Origin: Pseudomonas sp. PSKL.D1
GTDB lineage: Bacteria > Pseudomonadota > Gammaproteobacteria > Pseudomonadales > Pseudomonadaceae
DNA length: 64,000 nucleotides
Assembly (NCBI RefSeq): GCF_028898945.1
Contig: NZ_CP118607.1
Coordinates: 186,001-250,000 of the forward strand
Reading direction: 5' to 3'
Both the position numbers and the translations under genes were made by a program. The notes under the pieces are model-generated. The model was not told the origin of the DNA. It searched no databases and saw only the letters and a list, made by a program, of their open reading frames with translations. Numbering within the stretch: the stretch's first letter is position 1; the number at the start of each line of letters is the position of its first letter. Below are positions 42,882 to 51,778 of the stretch, in pieces.

Positions 42882-43859
42882 CTACCTGGCCAGCACCACC
42901 AACTTACCCACAGCCCGACGCTGCCCCAGCTCTTCAATCGCAGCCCCTGCCTCACCCAGTGGATAAGTCCTGGACACCAGCGGTTTCAACTTGCCCTCGG
43001 CGTGCCAGGCAAACAGTTGCCTGAAGTTGGCCGCATTGTCTTCAGGCTGGCGCTGCGCAAACGCCCCCCAGAACACGCCAAGCACCGCCGCCCCCTTCAG
43101 TAGCACCAGGTTTGCAGCCATTTGCGGGATCGTCCCGCTGGCAAACCCCACCACCAGGAGCCGGCCATTCCACGCCAGCCCGCGTACCGCGTGATCGAAC
43201 AGCTCACCACCGACCGGATCGTAGATCACATCCACACCTTGGCCCCCGGTCAGCCGCTTTATTTCGTCCTTGAGGCTGGCTTTGCTGTAGTCGATCAGTT
43301 CGTCAGCCCCAGCCGCTTTGGCAATCGCGAGCTTCTCGGCGCTACTGGCTGCGGCAATTACCTTTGCCCCCATTGCCTTGCCGATCTCCACGGCTGCCAG
43401 GCCTACACCACCCGATGCTCCCAGTACCAGCAGTGTCTCGCCCGGCCGCAATTGGCCACGCTGACTGAGTGCATGCATTGAGGTGCCGTAAGTCATGCCG
43501 AATGCGGCAGCTGTGGTGAAATCCATGCTCTCGGGAATAGGCAGCACGTTATAGAACGGCACCGCGACCTGCTCGGCAAAGGCCCCCCAGCCAGTCAACG
43601 CCATCACCCGGTCGCCCACCTTGAATGCCCCGGCTTTCTCGCCCACGGACGCGACAGTGCCGGCTGCCTCGCCACCCGGTGAAAAGGGCATCGGCGGCTG
43701 GAACTGGTATTTGCCCTCGATGATCAGCGTGTCGGGGAAGTTGACCCCGGCCGCCTGCACGTCAAGCAGGATTTCGTTCTTCTTCGGTACCGGGCTGGCG
43801 ACTTCTTCCAGCACCAGGTTGTGAGCCGGGCCCAAGGTTTTGCACAACACCGCTTTCAT
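42882..43859 (-). CDS. Zinc-type/NADPH:quinone oxidoreductase family protein
   Basis: Medium-chain dehydrogenase/reductase of the quinone oxidoreductase branch, 325 residues, without catalytic zinc ligands. The Rossmann glycine motif is LVLGASGGVGLAAVEI (about 143-158) and the substrate side has the AGVNFPDTLIIEG segment. It should reduce quinones or activated alkenes with NADPH. ATG at 43859 has AGGAA eight bases upstream and gives MKAVLCKTLG; earlier in-frame codons are non-coding. Convergent with chaC and divergent from the FliL-like gene. Confidence 0.92.
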   Translation of the reverse strand: MKAVLCKTLGPAHNLVLEEVASPVPKKNEILLDVQAAGVNFPDTLIIEGKYQFQPPMPFSPGGEAAGTVASVGEKAGAFKVGDRVMALTGWGAFAEQVAVPFYNVLPIPESMDFTTAAAFGMTYGTSMHALSQRGQLRPGETLLVLGASGGVGLAAVEIGKAMGAKVIAAASSAEKLAIAKAAGADELIDYSKASLKDEIKRLTGGQGVDVIYDPVGGELFDHAVRGLAWNGRLLVVGFASGTIPQMAANLVLLKGAAVLGVFWGAFAQRQPEDNAANFRQLFAWHAEGKLKPLVSRTYPLGEAGAAIEELGQRRAVGKLVVLAR

Positions 43860-44016
43860 CGGGACTATTCCTTTGCCTGTGGTGGCCGATAAGTGTAGGA
43901 GGGCCACCTCCCGGGTCAACGAGCATGGCCCGCCCTGATGCACCGGCATAAGCCCGGGCTTGGGTTTGAGCGGTGTGCTGGGTAAGCTGGCGCCAACTGT
44001 ATTGAGGAGTGCATTC

Positions 44017-44421
44017 GTGAAAGCGTGGATCTTGATGGTACTGGCCTTGATGCTGCCAGCGGCGGCCATGGCCGAAGAAGCCAAGGAAGGGGTGCCGAAA
44101 GTGGCCTACATCAGCCTGAGCCCACCCTTTGTGGGTAACTACGCCCTCGACGGCAGCCCCAAGCTACGTGTTTACAAGGCCGACGTCGCATTGCGTGTGA
44201 CCGGCGACGAAGCTGCCAAAGCCGTTAAGCACCATGAGCCGTTGATCCGTAACCAGCTGGTGGCACTGTTCACCCAGCAGGGTGTGGATAACATGAGCAA
44301 CGTCGAGGCCAAGGAAAAGCTGCGTCAGGAGGCCCTGAAGCAGGTCCAGCAAGTGATGGAAGCGGAAGAGGGCAAGCCGATTGTCGAAGACTTGCTGTTC
44401 AACAACCTGATCGTGCAGTGA
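44017..44421 (+). CDS. Secreted FliL-domain protein
   Basis: 134-residue exported protein with a FliL-like domain but no flagellar genes nearby. GTG at 44017 is the start, seven bases after GAGGAG, giving the signal peptide MKAWILMVLALMLPAAAMA before EEAKEG. The body matches FliL: YISLSPPFVGNY near the start, ADVALRVTG, and a C-terminal helix ending KPIVEDLLFNNLIVQ. True FliL keeps its N-terminal membrane helix; here it looks cleavable. A role in stator stabilisation is unproven. Confidence 0.82.
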   Translation: MKAWILMVLALMLPAAAMAEEAKEGVPKVAYISLSPPFVGNYALDGSPKLRVYKADVALRVTGDEAAKAVKHHEPLIRNQLVALFTQQGVDNMSNVEAKEKLRQEALKQVQQVMEAEEGKPIVEDLLFNNLIVQ

Positions 44422-44426
44422 TCCAA

Positions 44427-44472
44427 CGCATCGCGGATTAATCCTTGTAGGAGCGGATTTATCCGCGATGCG
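44427..44472. repeat. REP element with one shortened arm
   Basis: Right arm GTAGGAGCGGATTTATCCGCGATGCG is complete. The left arm, CGCATCGCGGATTAATCC, lacks the CGCTCCTAC part and carries one change. It follows the FliL-like gene and separates it from the convergent EVE gene. Confidence 0.8.
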
Positions 44473-44514
44473 GCGCGCAGCGGCGCCTGAAGCACGCTGC
44501 CCCTCTCTTCTACC

Positions 44515-44967
44515 TCATCGCGCCAAGGCAACAATCGCCGCCCACTGCTCCTCGGTCACCGGCATCACCGACAGCCGCGTACCCTTCTGAACCAACGGCA
44601 GCTCCACCAAGGCACTCTGCTGCTTCAGCAAGCCCAGCCCCAGCACCTGGCGGAATGTTTTCACATGCGCCACATCCACCGCGCTCCACGGGTTCTTCTC
44701 GGTATTCGCCTTGGCATCAAAGTAATGGCTTTCAGGATCCAGCGCCGTAGGGTCCGGGTAGGCGGCCTTGATGATCTTCGCAATCCCGGCAATCCCGGGC
44801 TGAGGGCAGCTGGAGTGGTAGAAGAAAAATTCGTCACCCTCGCTCATGGCCCGAATGAAATTGCGTGCCTGGTAGTTGCGCACACCATCCCAGCGCGCCT
44901 CGCCCAAGCGTTCCAGCCCTGTAATGGATAGCTCGTCGGGCTCGGATTTCATCAGCCAATAGGCCAT
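44515..44967 (-). CDS. EVE-domain protein (YTH/PUA-like fold)
   Basis: 150-residue EVE-domain protein. The family has a PUA-like pocket for modified bases and is often next to RNA or restriction genes. The opening MAYWLMKSEPDELSI, the DGVRNYQARNFIR segment and the FFYHSSC turn are the core of the fold, with the usual KAAYPDPTALDP loop. ATG at 44967 has AGGAG eight bases upstream; the longer frame is non-coding. Ligand unknown. Confidence 0.92.
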   Translation of the reverse strand: MAYWLMKSEPDELSITGLERLGEARWDGVRNYQARNFIRAMSEGDEFFFYHSSCPQPGIAGIAKIIKAAYPDPTALDPESHYFDAKANTEKNPWSAVDVAHVKTFRQVLGLGLLKQQSALVELPLVQKGTRLSVMPVTEEQWAAIVALAR

Positions 44968-45146
44968 TGGTACTGCTCCTGAAAAGGTTTGAAATAACCT
45001 GTTGCACGAAACCGACAGCCGGTTGGCGTCAACGTTTGCGTGTCGACTCAGGTTGTCGGAAAATGCGCCGATTTTAAAGCTAGACGCTCCGGCGGCACCT
45101 AGAAGGTCGTGGAGCATGGACAGTTTGCCTAGGGGGGCATTCTTCG

Positions 45147-45296
45147 ATGAATCAACGTAAACCGGACCTGCTCTGGGTTCTGGTCTTCATCTTTGGTCTT
45201 GGTGTTGTTACCACCGGTTATGCCCAGGGTTTTCTGGAGCGTAAGCAGGATGCTGCCTATCAGGCACAGGCAGTAGCTACCCAACCGCAACGCTGA
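45147..45296 (+). CDS. 49-residue single-helix membrane protein
   Basis: Small frame starting ATG at 45147 with a G-rich AGGGGGG ten bases upstream. The product has a charged N-terminus (MNQRKPD), one membrane helix (about residues 8-24, LLWVLVFIFGLGVVTTG) and a Gln/Ala-rich tail (ERKQDAAYQAQAVATQPQR). It lies between the EVE gene (divergent) and the cyclo-ligase gene (convergent), 18 bp from the latter. Codon choice resembles neighbouring genes and the helix is well formed, which argues that it is real. Function unknown; not assigned to a family. Confidence 0.65.
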   Translation: MNQRKPDLLWVLVFIFGLGVVTTGYAQGFLERKQDAAYQAQAVATQPQR

Positions 45297-45313
45297 CTCC
45301 CGAGGCGCGTCGC

Positions 45314-45922
45314 TCATTTCGACGCCAGGTACCAGCCACGGTCCGAGACCGTGCCCTGCAACGGTACATCCCAGCTGGCTTGAGCCAATCGCTCCACCTT
45401 TTGGCATTCGTGGGCCAGGCCCAGCAGCAATGGCTTCTTCCAGGCCTTGCGACGTGCCTGATACGCCAGGCTGCGATCGTAGAACCCACCGCCCATGCCC
45501 AGGCGACCGCCAATCTCATCAAACCCCACCAGCGGTAGCAATATCAGGTCCAGCGACCAGATAGCGCGTTGGCGTTTGCGCTCGGTAATCGGCTCTGGAA
45601 TACGGAAGCGGTTGCGCTTGAGCCGCTCGCCCTGCTCGAAACGCTGGAAGACCATGCGCGTGCGCGGCCAGGCGTGCAGTACTGGCAAATAGGTGTGCTT
45701 GCCTCTGCGTTGGGCTTCTCGCAGTAAAAAACGCGGGTCGATTTCACCGTCATTGGGCAAGTAGAGTGCAATATGACGGGCGCGTCGAAACAGCGGGTGC
45801 TGCGCCAGCTGGCGATACAGGCCACGTGAGGCCTGGCATTGCTGTGCAGGTGTCAACGCTCGGCGAGCATTGCGAAGCAGGCGACGAAGCTGCGGGCGGG
45901 TAAGCGGCGCGGTGTCTGTCAT
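45314..45922 (-). CDS. ygfA: 5-formyltetrahydrofolate cyclo-ligase
   Basis: ATP-dependent enzyme converting 5-formyl-THF to 5,10-methenyl-THF, 202 residues. The family motifs are RRLLRNARRAL at the start, IALYLPNDGEIDPR, and the ATP-binding LLPLVGFDEIGGRLGMGGGFYDRSL (about 127-151). It sits directly downstream of the 6S RNA gene on the same strand, the arrangement seen in E. coli, where the two share a transcript. The ATG is at 45922, about 55 bp from the estimated 6S RNA 3' end. Confidence 0.94.
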   Translation of the reverse strand: MTDTAPLTRPQLRRLLRNARRALTPAQQCQASRGLYRQLAQHPLFRRARHIALYLPNDGEIDPRFLLREAQRRGKHTYLPVLHAWPRTRMVFQRFEQGERLKRNRFRIPEPITERKRQRAIWSLDLILLPLVGFDEIGGRLGMGGGFYDRSLAYQARRKAWKKPLLLGLAHECQKVERLAQASWDVPLQGTVSDRGWYLASK

Positions 45923-45977
45923 GGCACGGGCGTTCCCGGGTGTCGGATTGCCTGCCGGCTGGCAGGCAATGAGGAAG

Positions 45978-46157
45978 CAGGCTCCCCGATAAGACCGCTA
46001 TCGGTGTAGCCCTTGAACCCGAAAGTTCAAGGTGGAGATTGCAGGGGGCGTTAAGGCTTTCCGTCGGGCGGACATGCACACCGGCCCCAGCGTGCAACCC
46101 CCGTGGTTGTGCGTATCGGCTCAGGGACATAACCGACTGGCGCATCCCCCAGGGAGT
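45978..46157 (-). ncRNA. ssrS: 6S RNA
   Basis: RNA that mimics an open promoter and sequesters sigma-70 RNA polymerase in stationary phase. On the minus strand the conserved stretches CCCTGAGCCGATA, GCCTTAA and CACCTTGAACNNNNGGTTCAAGG occur in the correct order, and CTCCC near the 5' end pairs with GGGGAG near the 3' end. A TATACT -10 box at 46164-46169 predicts the 5' end near 46157. The length of about 180 nt is normal. Located between zapA and the cyclo-ligase gene, as in other gammaproteobacteria. Ends are estimated to within about 10 nt. Confidence 0.92.
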
Positions 46158-46163
46158 GGCGCC

Positions 46164-46169
46164 AGTATA
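46164..46169 (-). promoter_or_regulatory. -10 box of the 6S RNA promoter
   Basis: TATACT on the minus strand, seven bases before the predicted 6S RNA start. No good -35 is seen at 17 bp; the region overlaps the end of zapA. Confidence 0.6.
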
Positions 46170-46175
46170 CCAATC

Positions 46176-46496
46176 TCAGCCGATTTTGGTATCCGTGTCG
46201 TCGCCTAATGCCTGATCGACCCGCTCCAGCAGGTCGCGCACCTGCTCTCGGGTGGCGCCACCTGCTGGCGCATCGTTGCGGTCTTCCTGCCGGTGCAGCA
46301 GTTCGTGGGTGATGTTCAACGCAGCCATCACCGCGATACGGTCGGCGCCGATCACCTTGCCGCTGCTGCGGATTTCGCGCATCTTGCCATCCAGGTAGCG
46401 TGCCGCACTGACCAGGTTGTTGCGCTCTTCCGGCGGGCAGATGATCGAATACTCCTTGTCGAGGATCTGCACGGTGACGCTATTGCTTGAACTCAT
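46176..46496 (-). CDS. zapA: Cell division protein ZapA
   Basis: FtsZ-ring stabiliser of 106 residues. The N-terminal globular part has VTVQILDKEYSIICPPEERN and LVSAARYLDGKMREIR, the ZapA signature. The C-terminal half is a coiled coil that dimerises. It overlaps the preceding coiled-coil gene by four bases (ATGA) and lies upstream of 6S RNA, as in E. coli. A Ala/Gly-rich gap (about residues 78-84) interrupts the helix. Confidence 0.95.
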   Translation of the reverse strand: MSSSNSVTVQILDKEYSIICPPEERNNLVSAARYLDGKMREIRSSGKVIGADRIAVMAALNITHELLHRQEDRNDAPAGGATREQVRDLLERVDQALGDDTDTKIG

Positions 46497-46711
46497 GAGT
46501 CTTGCTCCAGGGCCTTCAGGCGTAAAATCATCGACTCGACCTTGCGCTTGGCGATTTCGTTCTTTTCGATGAGGTGGGCGCGCTCCTCGCGCCAGGATTT
46601 TTCCTGAGCTACTAGGAGTGCATTTTGCCGTTTTAGTTGCTCGACGCGTTCGATCAGCTGCTCGAACCGGCTCATCAGCGCCTGCAGGTCGTTCTCTTGC
46701 GTGGGTTGCAC
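46493..46711 (-). CDS. Small coiled-coil protein (TIGR02449/ZapB-like)
   Basis: 72-residue, almost wholly helical protein with continuous heptads (LQALMSRFEQLIERVEQLKR). It matches the TIGR02449 family that precedes zapA in many gammaproteobacteria and resembles ZapB. Role in division is inferred from translational coupling with zapA. No membrane segment. The start at 46711 is the only ATG giving the full heptad run. Confidence 0.9.
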   Translation of the reverse strand: MQPTQENDLQALMSRFEQLIERVEQLKRQNALLVAQEKSWREERAHLIEKNEIAKRKVESMILRLKALEQDS

Positions 46712-46857
46712 TCGATTCGCTCCGTCATTGAATCACCCGACGATGATGCCTCTCCCTGAACGCCGACGGCCAGTGCCGATGGTCTTGGCGCGCCTGCCGG
46801 TGCTAGGATACAAGGTCTTCATTCTAGTCAAATGCGCCGTCTGGCGCCTAGCTGCCC

Positions 46858-47412
46858 ATGCCTAATACCCAATCGCCGTATACCGCATTCGCCGCACTGC
46901 TTTCGAGCAACGGCCACCCTGTTTCCCCTGCCGAGCTGCATGGCCTGTTGATTGGCCGTAGCTGCGCCGGTGCCGGCTTTGACGCCGACGCCTGGCTGGC
47001 CGACGCCGCCGGCGTGCTGGAGAACGAGCCAGAAGATACCGTGCGTGCCGCGCTGATCGGCCTGCAAGAGATGGTCAAGGCCGAGCTTACCGGTGAGGAC
47101 ATCGCCATTGTTCTGCTGTTGCCAGGTGACGAAACGCCACTCACTGAGCGTGCTACGGCACTGGGCGAGTGGTGCCAGGGCTTCATCACAGGCTTTGGCC
47201 TGAACGCTGGCGGCAAGGATTTGTCCACCGATGCCAAGGAAGTGCTCCAGGACTTGGTGGCTATTTCCCAGGTACAGGAAGCGCTGGAAGAGTCCGAAGA
47301 CGGCGAAAGCGACTATATGGAAGTTTCGGAGTACCTGCGGGTTGCCCCGTTGCTGCTGTACACCGAGCTGGCCGCACCCGCCGCACCTGCGCCAAAACCA
47401 TCGCTGCACTGA
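46858..47412 (+). CDS. ygfB: YgfB/YecA-family (UPF0149) protein
   Basis: 184-residue UPF0149 protein. The pattern [21 protein letters not shown] at the start and [12 protein letters not shown] in the middle is diagnostic. The family member YgfB in P. aeruginosa affects beta-lactamase control through the AlpA pathway; whether this copy does the same is unknown. It heads the pepP-ubiH-ubiI string, 22 bp before pepP. ATG 46858 lacks a clear ribosome site but gives the family start. Confidence 0.92.
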   Translation: MPNTQSPYTAFAALLSSNGHPVSPAELHGLLIGRSCAGAGFDADAWLADAAGVLENEPEDTVRAALIGLQEMVKAELTGEDIAIVLLLPGDETPLTERATALGEWCQGFITGFGLNAGGKDLSTDAKEVLQDLVAISQVQEALEESEDGESDYMEVSEYLRVAPLLLYTELAAPAAPAPKPSLH

Positions 47413-47434
47413 TCAACCGGGGGACGTTCTGCCC

Positions 47435-48769
47435 ATGAGCCACATTCCCAAGGCCGAGTATGCCCGTCGGCGCAAGGCGCTGATGGCGCAGATGGTCCCC
47501 AACAGCATTGCGATTCTGCCCGCTGCCGCCGTTGCCATTCGCAATCGTGACGTCGAGCACGTATACCGCCAGGACAGCGATTTCCAGTACCTCAGCGGGT
47601 TCCCCGAGCCCGAGGCGGTGATTGCGCTGATCCCCGGGCGTGAGCATGGCGAGTACGTGCTGTTTTGCCGCGAACGCAACCCGGAGCGCGAGCAATGGGA
47701 CGGCTTGCGGGCCGGGCAGGAGGGGGCGGTGCGCGACTACGGCGCGGACGATGCCTTCCCCATCACTGACATCGACGAGATTCTCCCCGGGCTGATCGAA
47801 GGCCGCGAGCGCGTTTACAGTGCCATGGGCAGCAACGCGGAGTTCGACCGCCGGCTGATGGACTGGATCAACGTGATCCGCTCCAAGGCGCGCCTTGGCG
47901 CCCAGCCGCCGAACGAGTTCGTTGCCCTGGATCACCTGCTTCACGACATGCGTCTGTATAAATCGGCTGCAGAGGTGAAGGTGATGCGCACGGCCGCCGA
48001 AATTTCGGCGCGGGCCCATGTACGGGCCATGCAGGCTTGCCGCGCGGGGCTGCATGAGTACAGCCTTGAGGCAGAGCTGGATTACGAGTTCCGCAAGGGC
48101 GGGGCGAAGATGCCAGCTTATGGTTCCATCGTTGCAGCAGGCCGTAACAGCTGCATCCTGCACTACCAGGAGAATGACGCTGCTCTGAAGGACGGTGATC
48201 TGGTGCTGATCGACGCAGGTTGCGAAATCGACTGCTACGCCAGCGATATCACCCGCACCTTCCCGGTCAGCGGCCGTTTCACGCCAGAGCAAAAGGCCAT
48301 TTACGAACTGGTGCTCAAAGCCCAGGAAGCCGCCTTTTCCGAAATCGCCCCGGGCAAGCACTGGAACCACGCCCATGAGGCGACCGTGCGTGTCATTACC
48401 GAGGGCCTGGTGGAGCTTGGGCTGCTCAAGGGCGATGTGCAGGCGCTGATCGACAGCGAGGCCCATCGCGCGTTCTACATGCACCGTGCAGGGCACTGGC
48501 TGGGCATGGATGTGCACGATGTGGGCGATTACAAGGTCGGCGGTGAATGGCGTGTGCTGGAGCCCGGCATGGCGCTGACCGTTGAGCCCGGCATCTACAT
48601 TGCCGCTGACAACCAGAGTGTCGCTAAGAAATGGCGCGGCATCGGTGTAAGGATCGAGGACGATGTGGTCGTGACCAGGCAAGGTTGTGAAATTTTGACG
48701 TCGGGCGTACCCAAGACTGTCGCCGAAATTGAAGCGCTGATGCAGGCAGCGCGTAAGGACGCGGCATGA
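47435..48769 (+). CDS. pepP: Xaa-Pro aminopeptidase
   Basis: Metallo-aminopeptidase P releasing N-terminal residues before proline, 444 residues. The N-terminal creatinase-like domain (about 1-170) precedes the pita-bread domain, whose metal ligands are in LIDAGCEI (Asp), ASDITRTFP (Asp), HWLGMDVHD (His), TVEPGIYI (Glu) and GVRIEDDVV (Glu). ATG at 47435 follows GGGG; in-frame sequence upstream overlaps ygfB and is not used. Its stop overlaps the ubiH start (ATGA). Confidence 0.96.
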   Translation: MSHIPKAEYARRRKALMAQMVPNSIAILPAAAVAIRNRDVEHVYRQDSDFQYLSGFPEPEAVIALIPGREHGEYVLFCRERNPEREQWDGLRAGQEGAVRDYGADDAFPITDIDEILPGLIEGRERVYSAMGSNAEFDRRLMDWINVIRSKARLGAQPPNEFVALDHLLHDMRLYKSAAEVKVMRTAAEISARAHVRAMQACRAGLHEYSLEAELDYEFRKGGAKMPAYGSIVAAGRNSCILHYQENDAALKDGDLVLIDAGCEIDCYASDITRTFPVSGRFTPEQKAIYELVLKAQEAAFSEIAPGKHWNHAHEATVRVITEGLVELGLLKGDVQALIDSEAHRAFYMHRAGHWLGMDVHDVGDYKVGGEWRVLEPGMALTVEPGIYIAADNQSVAKKWRGIGVRIEDDVVVTRQGCEILTSGVPKTVAEIEALMQAARKDAA

Positions 48770-49965
48770 ATCGGGTGAGCCTTGCAATCGTTGGCGGTGG
48801 CCTGGTGGGCGCGAGCCTGGCCCTGGCGCTGCAGGCAGGGGCGAAGGCGCGTGGTTGGAAAATCTTGCTGATCGAGCCGTTTGCTCCGGGCGACAGTTTC
48901 CAGCCCAGCTATGACGCACGGTCCTCGGCGCTGTCGTTCGGTACCCGGCAGATTTATCAGCATCTGGGTATATGGCAAACGATCAGCCCACGTGCGGAGC
49001 CAATCCGGCAGATCCAGGTTTCAGACCGCGGGCGCTTCGGTGCGACGCGGCTGGATGCGATGGAAGAGGGCGTACCAGCGCTTGGCTACGTCGTCGAGAA
49101 TGCCTGGCTCGGCCAATGTCTGTGGCAGGCGCTGGACAACGAGGTGGTGAGCTGGCGTTGCCCGGCCGAAGTGAAGGCGATGCAAGCCATAGAAGGCGGC
49201 TACCATCTGCAACTGGACGATGACACCACCGTGGAATGCGACTTGGCGGTACTCGCCGACGGTGGCCGTTCGGGCTTGCGCGAGCAGTTGGGCATCCATG
49301 TACGCCGCACCCCTTATGATCAAAGTGCCCTGATCGCCAATATCACACCGGGCGAAGCCCATGGTGGGCAGGCGTTCGAGCGTTTTACCGAACAAGGGCC
49401 GATGGCCCTTTTGCCGCTGCCGGACAACCGCTGTGCGCTGGTCTGGACGCGTCAGGGGATGGATGCCAAACGCCTGGCGGACATCGACGAGCGCAGCTTC
49501 CTGCGTGAATTGCAGGATGCTTTCGGTTACCGCTTGGGTGCTCTGCGCCAGGTCGGCGCTCGGCACCTGTACCCACTGGCGCTTGTCGAGGCCGAAGAGC
49601 AGGTGCGCCCGCACCTGGTGGTGCTGGGCAACGCTGCGCATAGCCTGCACCCGATCGCCGGGCAGGGCTTCAACCTGTCGCTGCGTGATGTGCAGTCGTT
49701 GGCCGATGCGCTGCTGGCCGGCCCGCAGCACCCTGGCGACTTGGCGACGCTGCAGGGTTACCGCCAGCGGCAGCAGCTGGACCAGGCCATGACCATAGGC
49801 TTCTCCGATCAGGTTACGCGGCTGTTTGGCAGCAATCAGCCCTTGGTCACGGCCGGGCGCAACATCGGGCTGCTCGGGCTCGACCTGTTGCCGCCAGCCA
49901 GAAGCTGGTTCGCGCGCCAGGCCATGGGCCTGGGCACGCGCCCTGATCCGCGGGGCCAGGCATGA
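48766..49965 (+). CDS. ubiH: 2-octaprenyl-6-methoxyphenol hydroxylase
   Basis: FAD-dependent monooxygenase of ubiquinone synthesis, 399 residues. The nucleotide motif GGGLVGASLALAL is at 9-21, the second FAD/NADPH motif DLAVLADGGRSGLR near 160, and the third GNAAHSLHPIAGQGFN near 287. First of two paralogous hydroxylases here; assigned to UbiH by position after pepP. It overlaps pepP and the DUF4442 gene by four bases each. Confidence 0.92.
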   Translation: MNRVSLAIVGGGLVGASLALALQAGAKARGWKILLIEPFAPGDSFQPSYDARSSALSFGTRQIYQHLGIWQTISPRAEPIRQIQVSDRGRFGATRLDAMEEGVPALGYVVENAWLGQCLWQALDNEVVSWRCPAEVKAMQAIEGGYHLQLDDDTTVECDLAVLADGGRSGLREQLGIHVRRTPYDQSALIANITPGEAHGGQAFERFTEQGPMALLPLPDNRCALVWTRQGMDAKRLADIDERSFLRELQDAFGYRLGALRQVGARHLYPLALVEAEEQVRPHLVVLGNAAHSLHPIAGQGFNLSLRDVQSLADALLAGPQHPGDLATLQGYRQRQQLDQAMTIGFSDQVTRLFGSNQPLVTAGRNIGLLGLDLLPPARSWFARQAMGLGTRPDPRGQA

Positions 49966-50444
49966 CTAACCCGCGCAAGCTGGCGCGCCGGGCGCGCATG
50001 TTGCGCTGGCTGCTGAACCTCTACCCGCCCTACCTGGGCGCGGGAATTCGCATCCAGCACATCAGCCCCGATATGCGCAGCGTCAAGGTGCGCATGAAAT
50101 TGACACGCTGGAACCGTAACTACGTCGGTACCCAATTCGGGGGCAGCCTGTATTCGATGGTCGACCCGTTTTACATGCTGCTGCTGATCGAGCAGTTGGG
50201 CCGCGAATACATTGTCTGGGACAAAGCTGCCAGCATCGATTTCATCGCACCGGGCAAAGGCCCGGTATATGCCGAATTCCGCGTCGATGATGCGCTGCTG
50301 GACGAAATCCGCCAGCAAACCGCCACCGGCAAGAAGTACCTGCCCCGATTGCAGGTCGACATCCGCGACGGCGCTGGCGAACTGGTGGCGCGGGTGGATA
50401 AAACCCTATACGTGCGGCTCAAGCCGCAAGCGAGGCAGGCGTAA
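49962..50444 (+). CDS. DUF4442 hot-dog-fold protein (thioesterase-like)
   Basis: 160-residue protein with the DUF4442/hot-dog fold seen in acyl-CoA thioesterases. Visible elements are ISPDMRSVKVRMKLTRWNRNY, TQFGGSLYSMVDPFYMLLL with the long central helix, and the paired strands near the end. It is inserted between the two hydroxylase genes ubiH and ubiI, overlapping the first by four bases and three bases from the second. Whether it acts in ubiquinone synthesis or simply shares the transcript is not known. Confidence 0.85.
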   Translation: MTNPRKLARRARMLRWLLNLYPPYLGAGIRIQHISPDMRSVKVRMKLTRWNRNYVGTQFGGSLYSMVDPFYMLLLIEQLGREYIVWDKAASIDFIAPGKGPVYAEFRVDDALLDEIRQQTATGKKYLPRLQVDIRDGAGELVARVDKTLYVRLKPQARQA

Positions 50445-50447
50445 GGC

Positions 50448-51671
50448 ATGGAAATGCGCGCAGATCTTTTGATTGTCGGTGCCGGTATGGTCGGCAGCGC
50501 TCTGGCCTTGGCGTTGCGCCACAGTGGCCTGGAAATTCTCCTGCTCGATGGCGGCCCGCTGACGGTCAAGGCGTTTGACGCCGATGCATCGTTTGAGCCA
50601 CGGGTCAGCGCCTTGTCGGCGGCCAGCCAGCGGATCCTCGAACGCTTGGGCGCATGGGAAGGGATTGCCGGGCGACGCGTTTCACCGTATTCCGATATGC
50701 ACGTATGGGACGGTAGTGGCACTGGGCAGATTCACTTCTCTGCCGCCAGCGTACACGCCCAGGTGCTTGGCCACATCGTCGAGAATCGCGTGGTGCAGGA
50801 CGGTTTGCTGGATCGCCTTCACGACAGCGACATCGGTTTGCTGCCCAGTGCCCGCCTTGAACAATTGCGCCGCTCTGGCGACGAATGGCTGCTGACCCTG
50901 GCTGACGGCCGCCGCTTGCGGGCCCCACTGGTGATTGCCGCAGACGGTGCCAACTCCGCTGTGCGCCGCCTGGCGGGTTGCGAGACCCGTGAATGGGATT
51001 ACATGCACCACGCCATCGTTACCAGTGTGCGATGCAGCGCGGCACATCAGGCCACGGCATGGCAGCGCTTCACTGATGAAGGGCCACTGGCGTTCCTGCC
51101 GTTGTCGCGTGACGGCCAGCAGGAGTGGTGCTCGATCGTGTGGTCGACCACGCCGGAGCAGGCGGAGAAAATCATGGCGCTGGATGACGACGCCTTCCTC
51201 AAGGCGCTGGAGCGTGCGTTCGAAGGCCGTTTGGGCGAGGTGCTGCAAGCCGACCCCAGGGTTTGCGTGCCGTTGCGACAGCGCCACGCCAAGCGCTATG
51301 TGGAAGAAGGGCTGGCGCTGATCGGCGATGCGGCTCACACCATTCACCCGTTGGCGGGGCAGGGGGTCAACCTTGGTTTCCTTGACGCTGCGGTATTGGC
51401 AGAGGTGCTGGTCAGTGCATGCGAGCGGGGGGAGCGGCTTGCGGACGTGAAAGTGCTGAGCCGTTACGAGCGCCGCCGCATGCCGCATAATTTGGCACTG
51501 ATGGCGGCAATGGAAGGGTTTGAGCGGTTGTTCCAGGCCAATCCGTTACCGTTGCGTTGGTTGCGTAACAGCGGGCTCAAGTGGGTGGAGCAGATGCCGG
51601 AGGCCAAGGCGTTGTTTGTGCGCCAGGCGCTCGGGCTGACCGGGGATCTTCCGGATTTGGCGAAGGCCTGA
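50448..51671 (+). CDS. ubiI: UbiI/VisC-like FAD hydroxylase of ubiquinone synthesis
   Basis: FAD monooxygenase of 407 residues, sister of UbiH. Motifs are [13 protein letters not shown] (about 10-22), [14 protein letters not shown] (about 160-173) and [16 protein letters not shown] (about 290-305). It is the second hydroxylase after pepP, the UbiI/VisC position in E. coli, which hydroxylates C5 of the ring. UbiF-like activity cannot be excluded. Two ATGs nine bases apart compete; 50448 is kept because it follows the previous gene most closely. Confidence 0.9.
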   Translation: MEMRADLLIVGAGMVGSALALALRHSGLEILLLDGGPLTVKAFDADASFEPRVSALSAASQRILERLGAWEGIAGRRVSPYSDMHVWDGSGTGQIHFSAASVHAQVLGHIVENRVVQDGLLDRLHDSDIGLLPSARLEQLRRSGDEWLLTLADGRRLRAPLVIAADGANSAVRRLAGCETREWDYMHHAIVTSVRCSAAHQATAWQRFTDEGPLAFLPLSRDGQQEWCSIVWSTTPEQAEKIMALDDDAFLKALERAFEGRLGEVLQADPRVCVPLRQRHAKRYVEEGLALIGDAAHTIHPLAGQGVNLGFLDAAVLAEVLVSACERGERLADVKVLSRYERRRMPHNLALMAAMEGFERLFQANPLPLRWLRNSGLKWVEQMPEAKALFVRQALGLTGDLPDLAKA

Positions 51672-51778
51672 TATCGCCAGGGGCTGCTTTGCAACATTCG
51701 GTAACGGCTAGGTGGGTGAGCCGGAAAATGGGATTCACTACCATTTGCGCCTTTCCCATGAACCGAGGAGTGCCTTCC

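Noticed and set aside
45750..46145. 131-codon minus-strand frame over the 6S RNA region
   Set aside because: The interval carries strongly conserved 6S RNA sequence; the frame is incidental.
51726..51746. Fur box upstream of the FbpA-like gene
   Set aside because: The AAATGG-N9-CCATTT inverted repeat does not match the GATAAT-based Fur consensus; kept only as an unassigned repeat in the gene entry.
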